Shown here: piece after piece, positions 26,678 to 35,469 of the stretch
Layout: each line of letters starts with the position of its first letter
How positions within the stretch are numbered: the first letter of the stretch is position 1
From: Pseudomonas neustonica
GTDB lineage: Bacteria > Pseudomonadota > Gammaproteobacteria > Pseudomonadales > Pseudomonadaceae
Reading direction: 5' to 3'
Length of the DNA stretch: 64,000 bases
NCBI RefSeq assembly: GCF_003797945.1
Contig: NZ_RKKU01000005.1
Span: 1 to 64,000 of the forward strand
Program-made: the position numbers and the translations under genes
Notes under the pieces: generated by a model
Told to the model about the DNA's origin: nothing
The model's input: only the letters and a program-made list of their open reading frames with translations
Databases searched by the model: none

Positions 26678-27372
26678 CAAGGATCCATCAGGTAATAAGC
26701 GGTCAAGGTGACCACCTGTGATTCATCAAGGTTCCTGACCGACGTTTGCCCATAGCCCACGCGGTTATCCAGGCTCCACTCGCTGCTGCTGGTGCTGGTT
26801 TTGTCCGCCTCGCTTGCTTCCCTGAAGCTACCAAACCGCGCATCGGCATTACCGTCTACCAAGCGGTCGATCATACGCGCCAGATCGGGCGTCAAGCCTC
26901 TCAGAACCAACACATTCTTGCGCTGCACCACGTAGAGACCGGCGCTGCTACCCGGAACACTCCAGCTCACGTTGACAAAGCAGGCGCTGACATCCTGCGG
27001 GTTACCGTTGCTATCGAGGTAACCATAATGAGTTTCAAAACCCTCCGAGCGCCCAGGCGGCATGGCCACGCCGGCGGCATACATGGCGTTGCGCAAATCA
27101 AGACCGCACAGTTCGCTATCATCAGCGCCATTTACCTTGCCTGTGGGAGTGATCTGGCTGTCACCGGGCGCGACACCGACCCGATCAACATGATTGAGAA
27201 AGGCCATCTGCCAGCCACGCACAAAGCTGGTCGCCATGTGCTGATAGACCGTATTGCGCTGCAGGTTGCTGCCCAGGGTCAAGGCGCTAATTATCAAGGC
27301 GACGATAATCAGGGCAACGGACATTTCCAGGAGGGTAAACCCCCGTTGGCGAAAGCGGTTATGCGTAGTCAT
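26677..27372 (-). CDS. Prepilin-like protein, NGNP family
   Basis: A 231-residue pilin-like protein. The leader MTTHNRFRQRG is followed by FTLLEMSVALIIVALIISAL, a class III signal with glutamate at +5 for prepilin peptidase cutting after glycine. The globular part has YLDSNGNPQDVSACFVNVSW and VLVLRGLTPDLARMIDRLVD, shared with the proteins at 40988-41833 and 41830-42633. It is the most divergent of the three, lacking part of the FQW segment. A minor pilin role is likely because it sits among the large prepilins near the end of the operon, 18 bases after the preceding gene. Confidence 0.82.
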   Translation of the reverse strand: MTTHNRFRQRGFTLLEMSVALIIVALIISALTLGSNLQRNTVYQHMATSFVRGWQMAFLNHVDRVGVAPGDSQITPTGKVNGADDSELCGLDLRNAMYAAGVAMPPGRSEGFETHYGYLDSNGNPQDVSACFVNVSWSVPGSSAGLYVVQRKNVLVLRGLTPDLARMIDRLVDGNADARFGSFREASEADKTSTSSSEWSLDNRVGYGQTSVRNLDESQVVTLTAYYLMDP

Positions 27373-27390
27373 AAGAGTCTCTTTAATGTG

Positions 27391-28563
27391 TTACTGAGCC
27401 GATAGCGCATCGGTATCAGCGTTGACGACGTTAGCGCGCACGCTGTCATGCAAGTCATCCAGTTCGTCGATAAGATCGTCGAGTTCATCCAGCTGGTCAC
27501 GCACCTGGTTCAGGTTCTGTACCGCTGTAACCTGGGTGGCTATTGCCGTGCCCACCAGAATAGTGTTGCCCGCAATGGCACCGATCGAAGCCCCTACAGC
27601 AGCTGCAGTAGCCCCCGCTGTATTGATAGCCGATGCTGTCGCGGTAGGCGCACTTGCCGCTGCAGACGCAACCGAGGCAGTTGCCGAAGCGATGGAAGCA
27701 CCCGTCTGAAAGTTATCCGCAAATGCCATATCCTCGACCAACTCCAACTGGTCCCGATAGTCGCGCAGGGCCTGGCGGAACATAGCCAGGGTAGACACCA
27801 CATTAGGATGGGCATGTCCGGCGGTCGCGAGCTGTGCCGAGCACTCCAGCTGCTCCCATAGCTGGTTGAAACGAACCGCACTGACGCTATCGTCATAATC
27901 GCGACTGCTACTGCGTAGCGGGTGCTCAAAAGCCAGGCCGGTCGCATTGGTGCCGTCGAATAGCGAGCCATTACCGTCGCGATCTGCCTGGCCGGGATCA
28001 ACCAGAACATAAGCTACTGCTTCGCGGGAACCGCGATACTGCATATGCAAATACTGTGTGTCGGCAGTCGCGGTCTGCGCAACGCCCAGTGCCCGACAAA
28101 AATCCAGCGGTGTGCTGCTACCAAGCACGGCCAAACCCGACGTCGGCGGCAATCCGGACACCAGCGTAGGCTGCCAGCGGTCTGCCAGGGTCGTTAGACT
28201 CGTATCGTTCATCGCCACATTATCGCTACGCACATAAACGCCATACCGGTAGTCATAGCCATAGGCGTTACGGAGCGGCCCGCCGAGTCCAACCGACAGG
28301 TAAGGAAAACCACCGGCCACAGCGGGGCAATCTTCCAACCCGTCCTGATCGGCATCAGCACAGGGCAGTCTACCCGTCGCCAACGCAAAGCCAGCCAATG
28401 CGTCCTGGGTACTTGTTACGTCCGTTACCGCGGACTCCACGCTGGCCAGCCGACTCAACGACGGAATCAGTGACATGAGTACCGCAGCGATCAAGCCCAT
28501 CACCACCAGTACTATCGAAAGCTCAATCAACGTCATACCCTGCTGACGATATACAGGCTTCAT
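27391..28563 (-). CDS. Large prepilin-like protein with two acidic loops, Ala-rich tract and coiled coil
   Basis: The protein has 390 residues. A short leader ends in G, followed by MTLIELSIVLVVMGLIAAVL with glutamate at +5. The globular part has LPCADADQDGLEDC (an EF-hand/dockerin-like loop between cysteines), then DPGQADRDGNGSLFDG (second loop) and DYDDSVSAVRF. After about residue 285 comes a tract of almost only Ala, Ser, Thr and Gly, then IGAIAGNTILVGTAIATQVT and a heptad region with DQLDELDDLIDELDDLHDSV. The start at 28563 gives the four-base ATGA overlap used throughout this operon. It is probably a minor pilin or tip protein; the C-terminal architecture is not known to me. Confidence 0.8.
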   Translation of the reverse strand: MKPVYRQQGMTLIELSIVLVVMGLIAAVLMSLIPSLSRLASVESAVTDVTSTQDALAGFALATGRLPCADADQDGLEDCPAVAGGFPYLSVGLGGPLRNAYGYDYRYGVYVRSDNVAMNDTSLTTLADRWQPTLVSGLPPTSGLAVLGSSTPLDFCRALGVAQTATADTQYLHMQYRGSREAVAYVLVDPGQADRDGNGSLFDGTNATGLAFEHPLRSSSRDYDDSVSAVRFNQLWEQLECSAQLATAGHAHPNVVSTLAMFRQALRDYRDQLELVEDMAFADNFQTGASIASATASVASAAASAPTATASAINTAGATAAAVGASIGAIAGNTILVGTAIATQVTAVQNLNQVRDQLDELDDLIDELDDLHDSVRANVVNADTDALSAQ

Positions 28564-29702
28564 TGGAACCACCCCTTTGCATCACGGCTAAGCACCAGGG
28601 CCGAAGCCTTTTGCCGATAGGCCAACGCCGCATTACGCGCAACTTCGGCGGCATTGCGCTGCTGCACTGCTGTCGCCAGTTCGTCCTTTTTGCCAGCCAC
28701 ATCCTCAGCGCTACTTTGCAACTCAGTGACGATCATTGCCGCTGCGATCGCCGCATTGACCGACGCTACCGCTATGGCAGCCGCGCCTGTCGCACTGGCG
28801 AGGCCGGTAGCCAGGTCATTCAACGCCATCGCAGTGCCCGCGGCCGAGTTGAACAGCGCGATCGTCCGCTTCAACTCAGCCATATCCAGACTGGTTTCAC
28901 GCACCGACTCACCAAACAGTCGAAAATCCAGATAAAACTGGTATGCACGCCAGGCGTCATATGCCGCGTTGGCATCTCGCGCAGCCGCGCTGACGCTGGC
29001 AATGATATGAGGACAATCAAGCCGTGCAGACAATTCAGCAAAACTGATGGCGGTTACCGTGTCATCGTAGTTATCGCTATCGCTACGGCCAACCGACTCG
29101 AACACCAGACCAGCTACATTGTTACCGTCCAGTGGCTGGCCATTGGCGTTACGATCCGCGCTACCTGGATCAACGAATAAAAAGGCCGGATTTACGCCAG
29201 CACTCCCCCCCAGCGCCAGCACACTGGCCTCGCCAGACTGGAGACCGCCAGACAAACCAAGCCTGAGCCCCTGACAGAAGTCCAACGCGTTGGTTGCCGT
29301 CGACACCTCACCACTGAGCAGCTTGGGCTGGTAACTGCTTTGCAGCGCGGTGAGGTTGGCTATGGAATGCTGGTATACCGCGTACACATAGGGGTAGCCG
29401 CTGTCGTTAACCAAAGGCTTACCCAGTCCAACGGTGCGATAGGGATATCGGCCGCGCCGAGTGCCATTGCAATTTTCCAAACCATCGCCATTGGCATCAG
29501 GGCAAGGAAGGCGGTCATGTTGCACGATAAAGCCAACGCTGGCATTGACCGCCAGCTTATTCTGATCAAGCGATGGAGCCGCACTCTGGACGCTGTCCAG
29601 TAAGCTCAACGTCATTGGCAGCATGGCAAACAAAAAGCCCAGGACCGATAAGGACAAGGCCATTTCCAGGAGACTAAAACCGGACTGTCGCTGCGTATTC
29701 AT
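28560..29702 (-). CDS. Large prepilin-like protein with two acidic loops and Ala-rich C-terminus
   Basis: The protein has 380 residues. Leader MNTQRQSG then FSLLEMALSLSVLGFLFAML with glutamate at +5. It shares with its neighbours LPCPDANGDGLENC, the PYRTVGLGKPL segment, DPGSADRNANGQPLDG and NYDDTVTAISFAEL. The last 130 residues are Ala-rich (GLASATGAAAIAVASVNAAI) followed by a charged helix. The four-base overlap with the gene before and after shows translational coupling. It is likely a minor pilin; the acidic loops suggest calcium binding (inference). Confidence 0.8.
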   Translation of the reverse strand: MNTQRQSGFSLLEMALSLSVLGFLFAMLPMTLSLLDSVQSAAPSLDQNKLAVNASVGFIVQHDRLPCPDANGDGLENCNGTRRGRYPYRTVGLGKPLVNDSGYPYVYAVYQHSIANLTALQSSYQPKLLSGEVSTATNALDFCQGLRLGLSGGLQSGEASVLALGGSAGVNPAFLFVDPGSADRNANGQPLDGNNVAGLVFESVGRSDSDNYDDTVTAISFAELSARLDCPHIIASVSAAARDANAAYDAWRAYQFYLDFRLFGESVRETSLDMAELKRTIALFNSAAGTAMALNDLATGLASATGAAAIAVASVNAAIAAAMIVTELQSSAEDVAGKKDELATAVQQRNAAEVARNAALAYRQKASALVLSRDAKGWFQ

Positions 29703-31816
29703 CGTACGGTTCCTTTCGAATCCAGTTGGCGCACCAAGTCATCCATACCACTGAAAATCGACAGTGGCCCGGAGCTGGTTCCCAGCGCCGCGCAGGCAGC
29801 AGCATCGTAGTACTGGCTAGCGCTATCGCAGAGTGGGTTAGAGTTCTGTGACGCTTGCAGGTCCGCGCAGGCAGCAGCATCGTAAGAAGGGCTGGCAATG
29901 TCGCATAACGCGTTGTTGCCAGCATTGCCAGCGCCACTTCCCGGCGCTCCAGCCTTACAGCTGTTGGTGCTGGGGTCATAGTCCTGATTGAACTGCAAAG
30001 CACAGTCCAGCGCGGCATAGCTGTCATAGGCCTTGTCTGCCTCACTACGCGCGTTTTCGGCAGCTGCGCGGAGCTGATCCAGCTCGTACCACGCATCACG
30101 ATCAGCGGTGTAAGCATCAACATGCGCGTCGAACGCAGCCCCCAGATTGTCGCGTAAGGGACAGGGCTGGTTAGCCTGGCATTCAACGCTCGCCAGCAGG
30201 GCTTCGCGTGCTTCCTCGATGCGTTGTTGTGCTGACTCTTGGGCAGCTTGCGCATCAGCGGACAAATCAACAGGGTTACCGCTTCCATCGGTAATAGGGT
30301 TGCCGTCCCCGTCAACCAGGTCGACACCCGCTAAGTTTTCTGCCGACTGCTCCGCGCTGTACCACGCATCAATCGACGACTCGACGCCTATCACGGGATC
30401 TGAGGGGAGATTATCTGGGTCAATATCCCCCGGCCGCGGGAAACCATAAAGATTGTCGCGCGCCGCGGTCTGAGCGTCTGCCGGTAGAAGGCCAATCTGC
30501 GCCTCAAGCGCACCGCGACTTGCATCCGCATCGCTCTTGGGGCCAGCCTGATAAGCAGCTTCAGCCTGCGCATAAGCGCTCTCTGCCGCCTGCGCGTCAG
30601 CATTGGCCTGCTGATAGTCGGCAAAGGCTGAGTCGACCATGGCCTGCGTAATACCCAAGTCCGTATCCGCGGTATCGGGCGCACCTGCCTTGTCGGCGAT
30701 ATCGACGTACAACGCGGTAGCCGTTATCTGCAACCCCAACGCCGTGCCCGACAGCACCGCCGCCGCAATATTTAAACCCAGCCCAGTAGCCGCCGCCGCA
30801 GTGGCGGCAGTATAGACAGGGATCAAGGCACAGCCGAGAAAGGGGGGAATAGGACAAGTGGCTGTTACCCCAGCCAACAGTCCGATTGAGATACCTTGTA
30901 CTTCCGAGGCACCTGATACCCCAGCCGCTGCCTGTGCAAGCGACCAGACGGCAAGTGCAGTACCTACACCATTCATCAGTACGCCTTGGTCTGCACTGTC
31001 CTGATTGGACTCAGCAAAGGCGATATTTTCTTCCTCAAGAGCAATGGCGTTCGCCGCCAGATCCAACGAGCGCTGAGCCACGTCGCAGTGCATCAGGTCA
31101 AAAAGTTCTATTAGGCCGCGTCCGCGAACACTATCGTCATAGTTATTGGAGATGGGGGTGCGCGGCGCGTTGAAACCGCTGGCACTGGCGCTATTGAGTC
31201 CGTCGTAGCGATCACCGTCGTTATCTGCATCGGCTTGGCCCGGACTGGCCAGCATGTAAGCCATACCGGCTCGCGTCGTGTCGTCGTAGCTAACAAAAAG
31301 GTGGCTGGTATCGACGGGGCGAGACGCCGCTGTTGCCAGCCCTACACACAAATCCAGGCTATTGCGGTTACCCAGATCATAGGCTGTGCTATCGGCATTG
31401 GTGGGTTTGAAGCGCTCGGCCGCGACGGCCAGGTCAGCGTCGATCGAAGCGTTGCGGTAGACACCATAGCGTAGCGCTCGGCCACCTTGCTCGCCCACCT
31501 CGTATCCGACTGCCGCGAGACCAAGCGTGCGGTAGGGCAGTGTACCCTTGGTCACGCCGGCGGCGCAGTTCTCAATCCCATCGGCGTCCGTATCCGGACA
31601 CGGCAAACGCCCGTTCCAGGCAGCAAACTGGCGCAGTTGTTGGTCTGCGGCAGTCAGCGCAGCGTCCGTATTCTGCAGCGCCTGCTGGATGCTGACGTCC
31701 GTCGTTTTATAAAGCAGCGCAAACACCAGACCGGATAGCACAGCCAGCAAGGCGGCTAGCTCCAGCAAGGTGAAGCCTCGAGACCTGGGGTGGGGAGCGG
31801 AGGACATTAGCTTCAT
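29699..31816 (-). CDS. Very large prepilin-like protein (705 aa) with hydrophobic Ala/Gly core and coiled coils
   Basis: The largest prepilin here, several times the usual pilin length. Leader ends SRG, then FTLLELAALLAVLSGLVFAL with glutamate at +5. Shared family motifs are LPCPDTDADGIENC, ASPGQADADNDGDRYDG and NYDDSVRGRGLIEL in residues about 55-255. A strongly hydrophobic Ala/Gly segment follows (about 300-375; TAATAAAATGLGLNIAAAVL), flanked by cysteines in CPIPPFLGC. The rest is a long Ala/Asp/Glu/Gln-rich helical region with paired cysteines (CQANQPCP) and two copies of CD(I/S)AS..YDAAACA at the end. AGGA precedes the ATG. A tip adhesin-like or membrane-active role is conceivable. Confidence 0.8.
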   Translation of the reverse strand: MKLMSSAPHPRSRGFTLLELAALLAVLSGLVFALLYKTTDVSIQQALQNTDAALTAADQQLRQFAAWNGRLPCPDTDADGIENCAAGVTKGTLPYRTLGLAAVGYEVGEQGGRALRYGVYRNASIDADLAVAAERFKPTNADSTAYDLGNRNSLDLCVGLATAASRPVDTSHLFVSYDDTTRAGMAYMLASPGQADADNDGDRYDGLNSASASGFNAPRTPISNNYDDSVRGRGLIELFDLMHCDVAQRSLDLAANAIALEEENIAFAESNQDSADQGVLMNGVGTALAVWSLAQAAAGVSGASEVQGISIGLLAGVTATCPIPPFLGCALIPVYTAATAAAATGLGLNIAAAVLSGTALGLQITATALYVDIADKAGAPDTADTDLGITQAMVDSAFADYQQANADAQAAESAYAQAEAAYQAGPKSDADASRGALEAQIGLLPADAQTAARDNLYGFPRPGDIDPDNLPSDPVIGVESSIDAWYSAEQSAENLAGVDLVDGDGNPITDGSGNPVDLSADAQAAQESAQQRIEEAREALLASVECQANQPCPLRDNLGAAFDAHVDAYTADRDAWYELDQLRAAAENARSEADKAYDSYAALDCALQFNQDYDPSTNSCKAGAPGSGAGNAGNNALCDIASPSYDAAACADLQASQNSNPLCDSASQYYDAAACAALGTSSGPLSIFSGMDDLVRQLDSKGTVR

Positions 31817-31827
31817 AACGAATCCTT

Positions 31828-33084
31828 TCAGCGAAGCTGGGTGCTTTGCGCGATGAGGTCGTATACCGGCAGCAGAAATACCACTACGACGAAAATGAAC
31901 AGTCCACCCGCCAGCAACAGAATGACCGGCTTGATGACCTCCGCCAACGTAGAGACCAGGTGATTGAGTCGACGCCGATACTCATCGGCCAGGGTGCGCA
32001 ATTGTCCGTCCAGGTTGCCGCTCTGCTCGCCAACGTTGATCAGGCGAATCATGAGCGGTGAAAAAACGCCGCTACGCTCCAGCTCGCGCGACAGCGAGTT
32101 ACCCCGCTGCACCCCTTCACGCGCCTGCCGAATCGCCTTGCGATAGACCTCGTTGCGCGTCGCCTCCTCCAGAATAGCCAAGCCTTCCAATAGGTTAATG
32201 CCCGCTGCTACCAGAAGCGCCAGATATTCACTGATGAAGGCCATTGAGGAGGTGCGCACCAGCGTACGGCTAATCGGCAAACGATACGCCAACCAGAAAA
32301 AACCGGCGCGTACCCGCTGCACCCGACTAAGCAATAGCGGGAATAACACCAGGGCACACAGTACCCAGTAGCCATAAGCAGCAAGCAGCTCGCGCGTCCA
32401 CTCCACACCGCGCATGACGCTCTGTGTCAGCGGCGGCAAGTGCGCACCCATCTGTTGAAACATATTGGCCAGATCCGGCAGCACGTAATACACCCAGAAC
32501 AGGGCTGCGCAAACAATGGTGACTACAACAAAGGCAGGGTAAATCAAGGCGCGATACACATCCTGGCGCAGCGCGGTAATACGGCCCAAATGCTCGGCAG
32601 CATCCATCAATACGCGATCAAGGTTACCCGAGCGCTCGCCGATATCGACTAGATGGCGAACCGTAGCCGGTAGCTGATGCGAATAAAAAACCATACGTGA
32701 AGACAAGGTATTGCCCGCCTGCACGCCAGCAAGCAAATCGCGCGCCATCGACTTCAGGGCCGGCTGAGTAGCATCTTTGCTCAAGTCCTCCAGCGCCATA
32801 TCAATCGGCAAGCCACTACGCAGCATCAAGCCGAGACTGTGCAGAAACTCGGCCAACAAAGGCAGCGCAATGCTGCGCCGCAGAAGCAAGGCGAACGAGT
32901 CAAAAAAAGGAATAACCCAGCTGGGCAGCACCGACAGGTGCAAGATAACCGCGTGCTCCCGTCGCTCCACCAATAGGTGCGCCGCACTAAAGTCGTCGAC
33001 CGGCAATTTTGACAAGCCGAGCCGCGCTTTGCCCTGCGCGGATACTACGCGGTAAAACACATAGCGAAAGTTCAACGCATTCAT
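31828..33084 (-). CDS. mshG: GspF/PilC/MshG-family inner-membrane platform protein
   Basis: A 418-residue polytopic protein that forms the base on which pilins are assembled. Two related cytoplasmic domains (GspF repeats) are visible, each with the GERSGNLD or GEQSGNLD signature, separated by membrane segments (IYPAFVVVTIVCAALFWVYY, and near the C-terminus PVILLLAGGLFIFVVVVFLL). The N-terminal 60 residues are variable as in the family. The ATG at 33084 gives a four-base overlap with the AAA gene; an upstream ATG at 33105 is less likely. It would contact the MshE-like ATPase. Confidence 0.9.
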   Translation of the reverse strand: MNALNFRYVFYRVVSAQGKARLGLSKLPVDDFSAAHLLVERREHAVILHLSVLPSWVIPFFDSFALLLRRSIALPLLAEFLHSLGLMLRSGLPIDMALEDLSKDATQPALKSMARDLLAGVQAGNTLSSRMVFYSHQLPATVRHLVDIGERSGNLDRVLMDAAEHLGRITALRQDVYRALIYPAFVVVTIVCAALFWVYYVLPDLANMFQQMGAHLPPLTQSVMRGVEWTRELLAAYGYWVLCALVLFPLLLSRVQRVRAGFFWLAYRLPISRTLVRTSSMAFISEYLALLVAAGINLLEGLAILEEATRNEVYRKAIRQAREGVQRGNSLSRELERSGVFSPLMIRLINVGEQSGNLDGQLRTLADEYRRRLNHLVSTLAEVIKPVILLLAGGLFIFVVVVFLLPVYDLIAQSTQLR

Positions 33085-34547
33085 TCGCTTGCTCCACCAA
33101 TGCAATCGAGCAAGTAAGCCGTGTCTGCATCGGGCTGCCCGGTGGCGAGCAAGTCATTCTGCTTCTGGAAAAAAGCCAGCGCAGTAGCGGTGCGCGGCCC
33201 CATAACCCCGTCGATATCGGCTTCTGCCAACAGGCCCTGCTGAGCCAACGACTGCTGCAATGCGATGATAGCGCTGTCGTCAGCCCCGAAAGGCTGTGGC
33301 TGTGCCGGCAACGCAGAACGAAATAGCACTAGATTACCTTCAGACAAAGGATAACTTGTTTGCCCGTGGCATCCTTCCTGCCAATCCAGAGGCAAAAGTA
33401 CCGCCAACCAAGGTTGCGTATCGCTTCGCTCCGGCAGCCACTGGATAACCTGCGACCAGTGCTCGGGCGGCGCCTCGCCAACAGCCAGAGGTGCATACCG
33501 GTCGATAAACTGTTGCCAGGCAAGCGCTTGCGGCTCAGGCTCGGCTTCAACCTTCGCAACAGCAACCGGCGCTACTGATGCCACCGCGGGTACCGGCTTA
33601 ATGACAGCCCAGTCCGGGCGGACATCCAACACCACCAGGCCCGCGATCACCCCTATTGCTGCGACGCCAGCCACCAGCTTGGCGGCGTAAACGCCAGGAT
33701 TCCGCTTGGCTTGAGGCTGAAAACCAAGCTCGTAGGCAGCAGTATTAACCAGGGCCGCAGTGATACGCGACGAGTCGCTCGCCGCCAAACCATAGAGGCA
33801 ACGGTCAACCAGAATATGCACGCGGCGAATATAACCATGACTAAAATAGTGCAAGCGGCGGAGCGCACCCTGGTCAAGCGTTAGCGCCTGCGGACTTCCC
33901 GCCCACTGCAGGCGATGATGCAGGTAGGTATCGAGCTCGCTCAGCGTCAAGGGTGACAACTCCAGACGCAGTGCAATACGGCTGGCCAACTGACGCATAT
34001 CATAGCGATCCAGCGTAAGACTGATCTCCGGCTGCGCCACCATAACGATCTGGAGCAACTTGGCCTGGCTTGCTTCCAGATTGCTCAACTGGCGTACCAA
34101 CTCCAGACTGGAAACATCCAGACCCTGCGCGTCATCGAGGATAAGCACACAGTTATGGCCCGCATCTCGCTGCTGCAACAGCCAATCATTCAGGGCTTGC
34201 AGTAAAGACTCCAGGCTATCGCCTTGGGCCTCTATACCGAAGTCGCGATTGATCGCGCGCAACAACTCGGGGCCTTGCAGAAAGGTATTGAACACCAGAG
34301 CCGTGCGGGTTCCCTGACCTGCCAACCGCGTCAACAGAGCGCGAGACAGGGTGCTTTTGCCAACACCTACGTCGCCCGTGACCAGCATGAATCCCTTGCG
34401 CTGCTCGATGAAATGCACCAACTCGGTGAATTGCTGAGCCAATCGAGGAGAAAAGAAAATGCCGTGCTCGTCTGGCGTGACCGGAAAGGGGTTACGCACA
34501 AATCCGAAGTGCTGAAGATAGGCTGACAGGTGTACAGACGCATTCAT
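33081..34547 (-). CDS. mshM: ExeA/MshM-like AAA ATPase with membrane segment and peptidoglycan-binding domain
   Basis: A 488-residue protein. Residues about 15-270 are an ExeA-type AAA domain: YFGF-like opening (FGFVRNPFPVTPDEHGIFFS), Walker A GDVGVGKST and Walker B CVLILDDAQ. A membrane helix lies near residue 290 (LVAGVAAIGVIAGLVVLDV). A linker and a peptidoglycan-binding domain end the protein (DIDGVMGPRTATALAFFQKQ at about 440-475). MSHA MshM often lacks the last domain, so this is closer to GspA/ExeA, which with GspB opens the cell wall for secretin insertion. The next gene upstream encodes the GspB-like partner; start and stop overlap by one base. Confidence 0.85.
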   Translation of the reverse strand: MNASVHLSAYLQHFGFVRNPFPVTPDEHGIFFSPRLAQQFTELVHFIEQRKGFMLVTGDVGVGKSTLSRALLTRLAGQGTRTALVFNTFLQGPELLRAINRDFGIEAQGDSLESLLQALNDWLLQQRDAGHNCVLILDDAQGLDVSSLELVRQLSNLEASQAKLLQIVMVAQPEISLTLDRYDMRQLASRIALRLELSPLTLSELDTYLHHRLQWAGSPQALTLDQGALRRLHYFSHGYIRRVHILVDRCLYGLAASDSSRITAALVNTAAYELGFQPQAKRNPGVYAAKLVAGVAAIGVIAGLVVLDVRPDWAVIKPVPAVASVAPVAVAKVEAEPEPQALAWQQFIDRYAPLAVGEAPPEHWSQVIQWLPERSDTQPWLAVLLPLDWQEGCHGQTSYPLSEGNLVLFRSALPAQPQPFGADDSAIIALQQSLAQQGLLAEADIDGVMGPRTATALAFFQKQNDLLATGQPDADTAYLLDCIGGASE

Positions 34548-35458
34548 CAGCGCCGCTCCATCATGCGCTGTAATGCACGCAGCGACTCATCATCAGGGTA
34601 TTGCGCCAGCATTGAACCCACGCGCCCACGCGCCGAGGCCTTGCGACCCGCCTGCCAATCCAGCACTGACAGGTTATAACCCGCCTCGCGATCCTGCGGT
34701 AGTCGGGACAACACCCTGGTATAGGCTTGGCGCGCCAGCTCAGGACAGTCCGCACGCATGCAGTAATAGCCTTGCATTCTGGCAACCATCAAATGCGACT
34801 CACCCAGCGCCAGCCGCGTTTGCCCAAGCACTGCGTTAGCCTCCTCAAGACGGTCGGCAGCCAAGGCAGCATTGAATGATCTGAAGAGTTCTGCCGGATT
34901 CACCTTGGCAGGCGCCAGGGCCGGTTCAGGCGCAGCAGGTACAGCCCTGGTCTGAGCCGGCGCCTGGACTGCTGCTTCACTAGCGACCACAACCGCTGCG
35001 GAGGCGATAGTCGGGGCGACGCGGCGTACTGGCGTTTCTACCAGAGGCGGCGACGGCGGCGATGTGGGCAGTACAGTCCGATTCTGACGCGCAGCGGATG
35101 CACTGGCAGTAACAGCATCCTGGTCATTCGGCCGGTTCTGCACAGGCCTTGCGCCGACTGGCTTGACCACCCGATCCAGAACGGCACCAGACAAACGCGA
35201 GCCAGCCACGGGTTCTGATGACACAGAATCGGTGCTAACTGAGGCAACCGGGACTGGATCATGCTCAACCTGCTGTACTGACACTCGCGACTGCAAAGGC
35301 TGGAAGACCAGTACCACCAGCAAGCCCACCAGCAAAATCAGTACCGCGATCACCCAAGGCATTATCCAACGCGCAGGCGTCACGACGCTGCCGGACAGGG
35401 TAGGTTCCTGTGCCGGTTGATTGTCGTGCTGACGCAGCGCGTCGAATATCAGGCTCAT
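34547..35458 (-). CDS. mshN: GspB/MshN-like bitopic protein with TPR-like C-terminus
   Basis: A 303-residue protein. The opening MSLIFDALRQHD is the motif shared by GspB/ExeB and MshN. A membrane helix follows (WVIAVLILLVGLLVVLVF, about 33-52), then a long Pro/Ala/Val-rich periplasmic linker, and about 190-303 contain tetratricopeptide-like helices (NPAELFRSFNAALAADRLEE, later RQAYTRVLSRLPQDREAGYN). It would pair with the ExeA-like ATPase encoded just downstream and tie it to the secretin. It lies 11 bases after the secretin gene. Confidence 0.82.
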   Translation of the reverse strand: MSLIFDALRQHDNQPAQEPTLSGSVVTPARWIMPWVIAVLILLVGLLVVLVFQPLQSRVSVQQVEHDPVPVASVSTDSVSSEPVAGSRLSGAVLDRVVKPVGARPVQNRPNDQDAVTASASAARQNRTVLPTSPPSPPLVETPVRRVAPTIASAAVVVASEAAVQAPAQTRAVPAAPEPALAPAKVNPAELFRSFNAALAADRLEEANAVLGQTRLALGESHLMVARMQGYYCMRADCPELARQAYTRVLSRLPQDREAGYNLSVLDWQAGRKASARGRVGSMLAQYPDDESLRALQRMMERR

Positions 35459-35469
35459 GGTCTGCGCAC

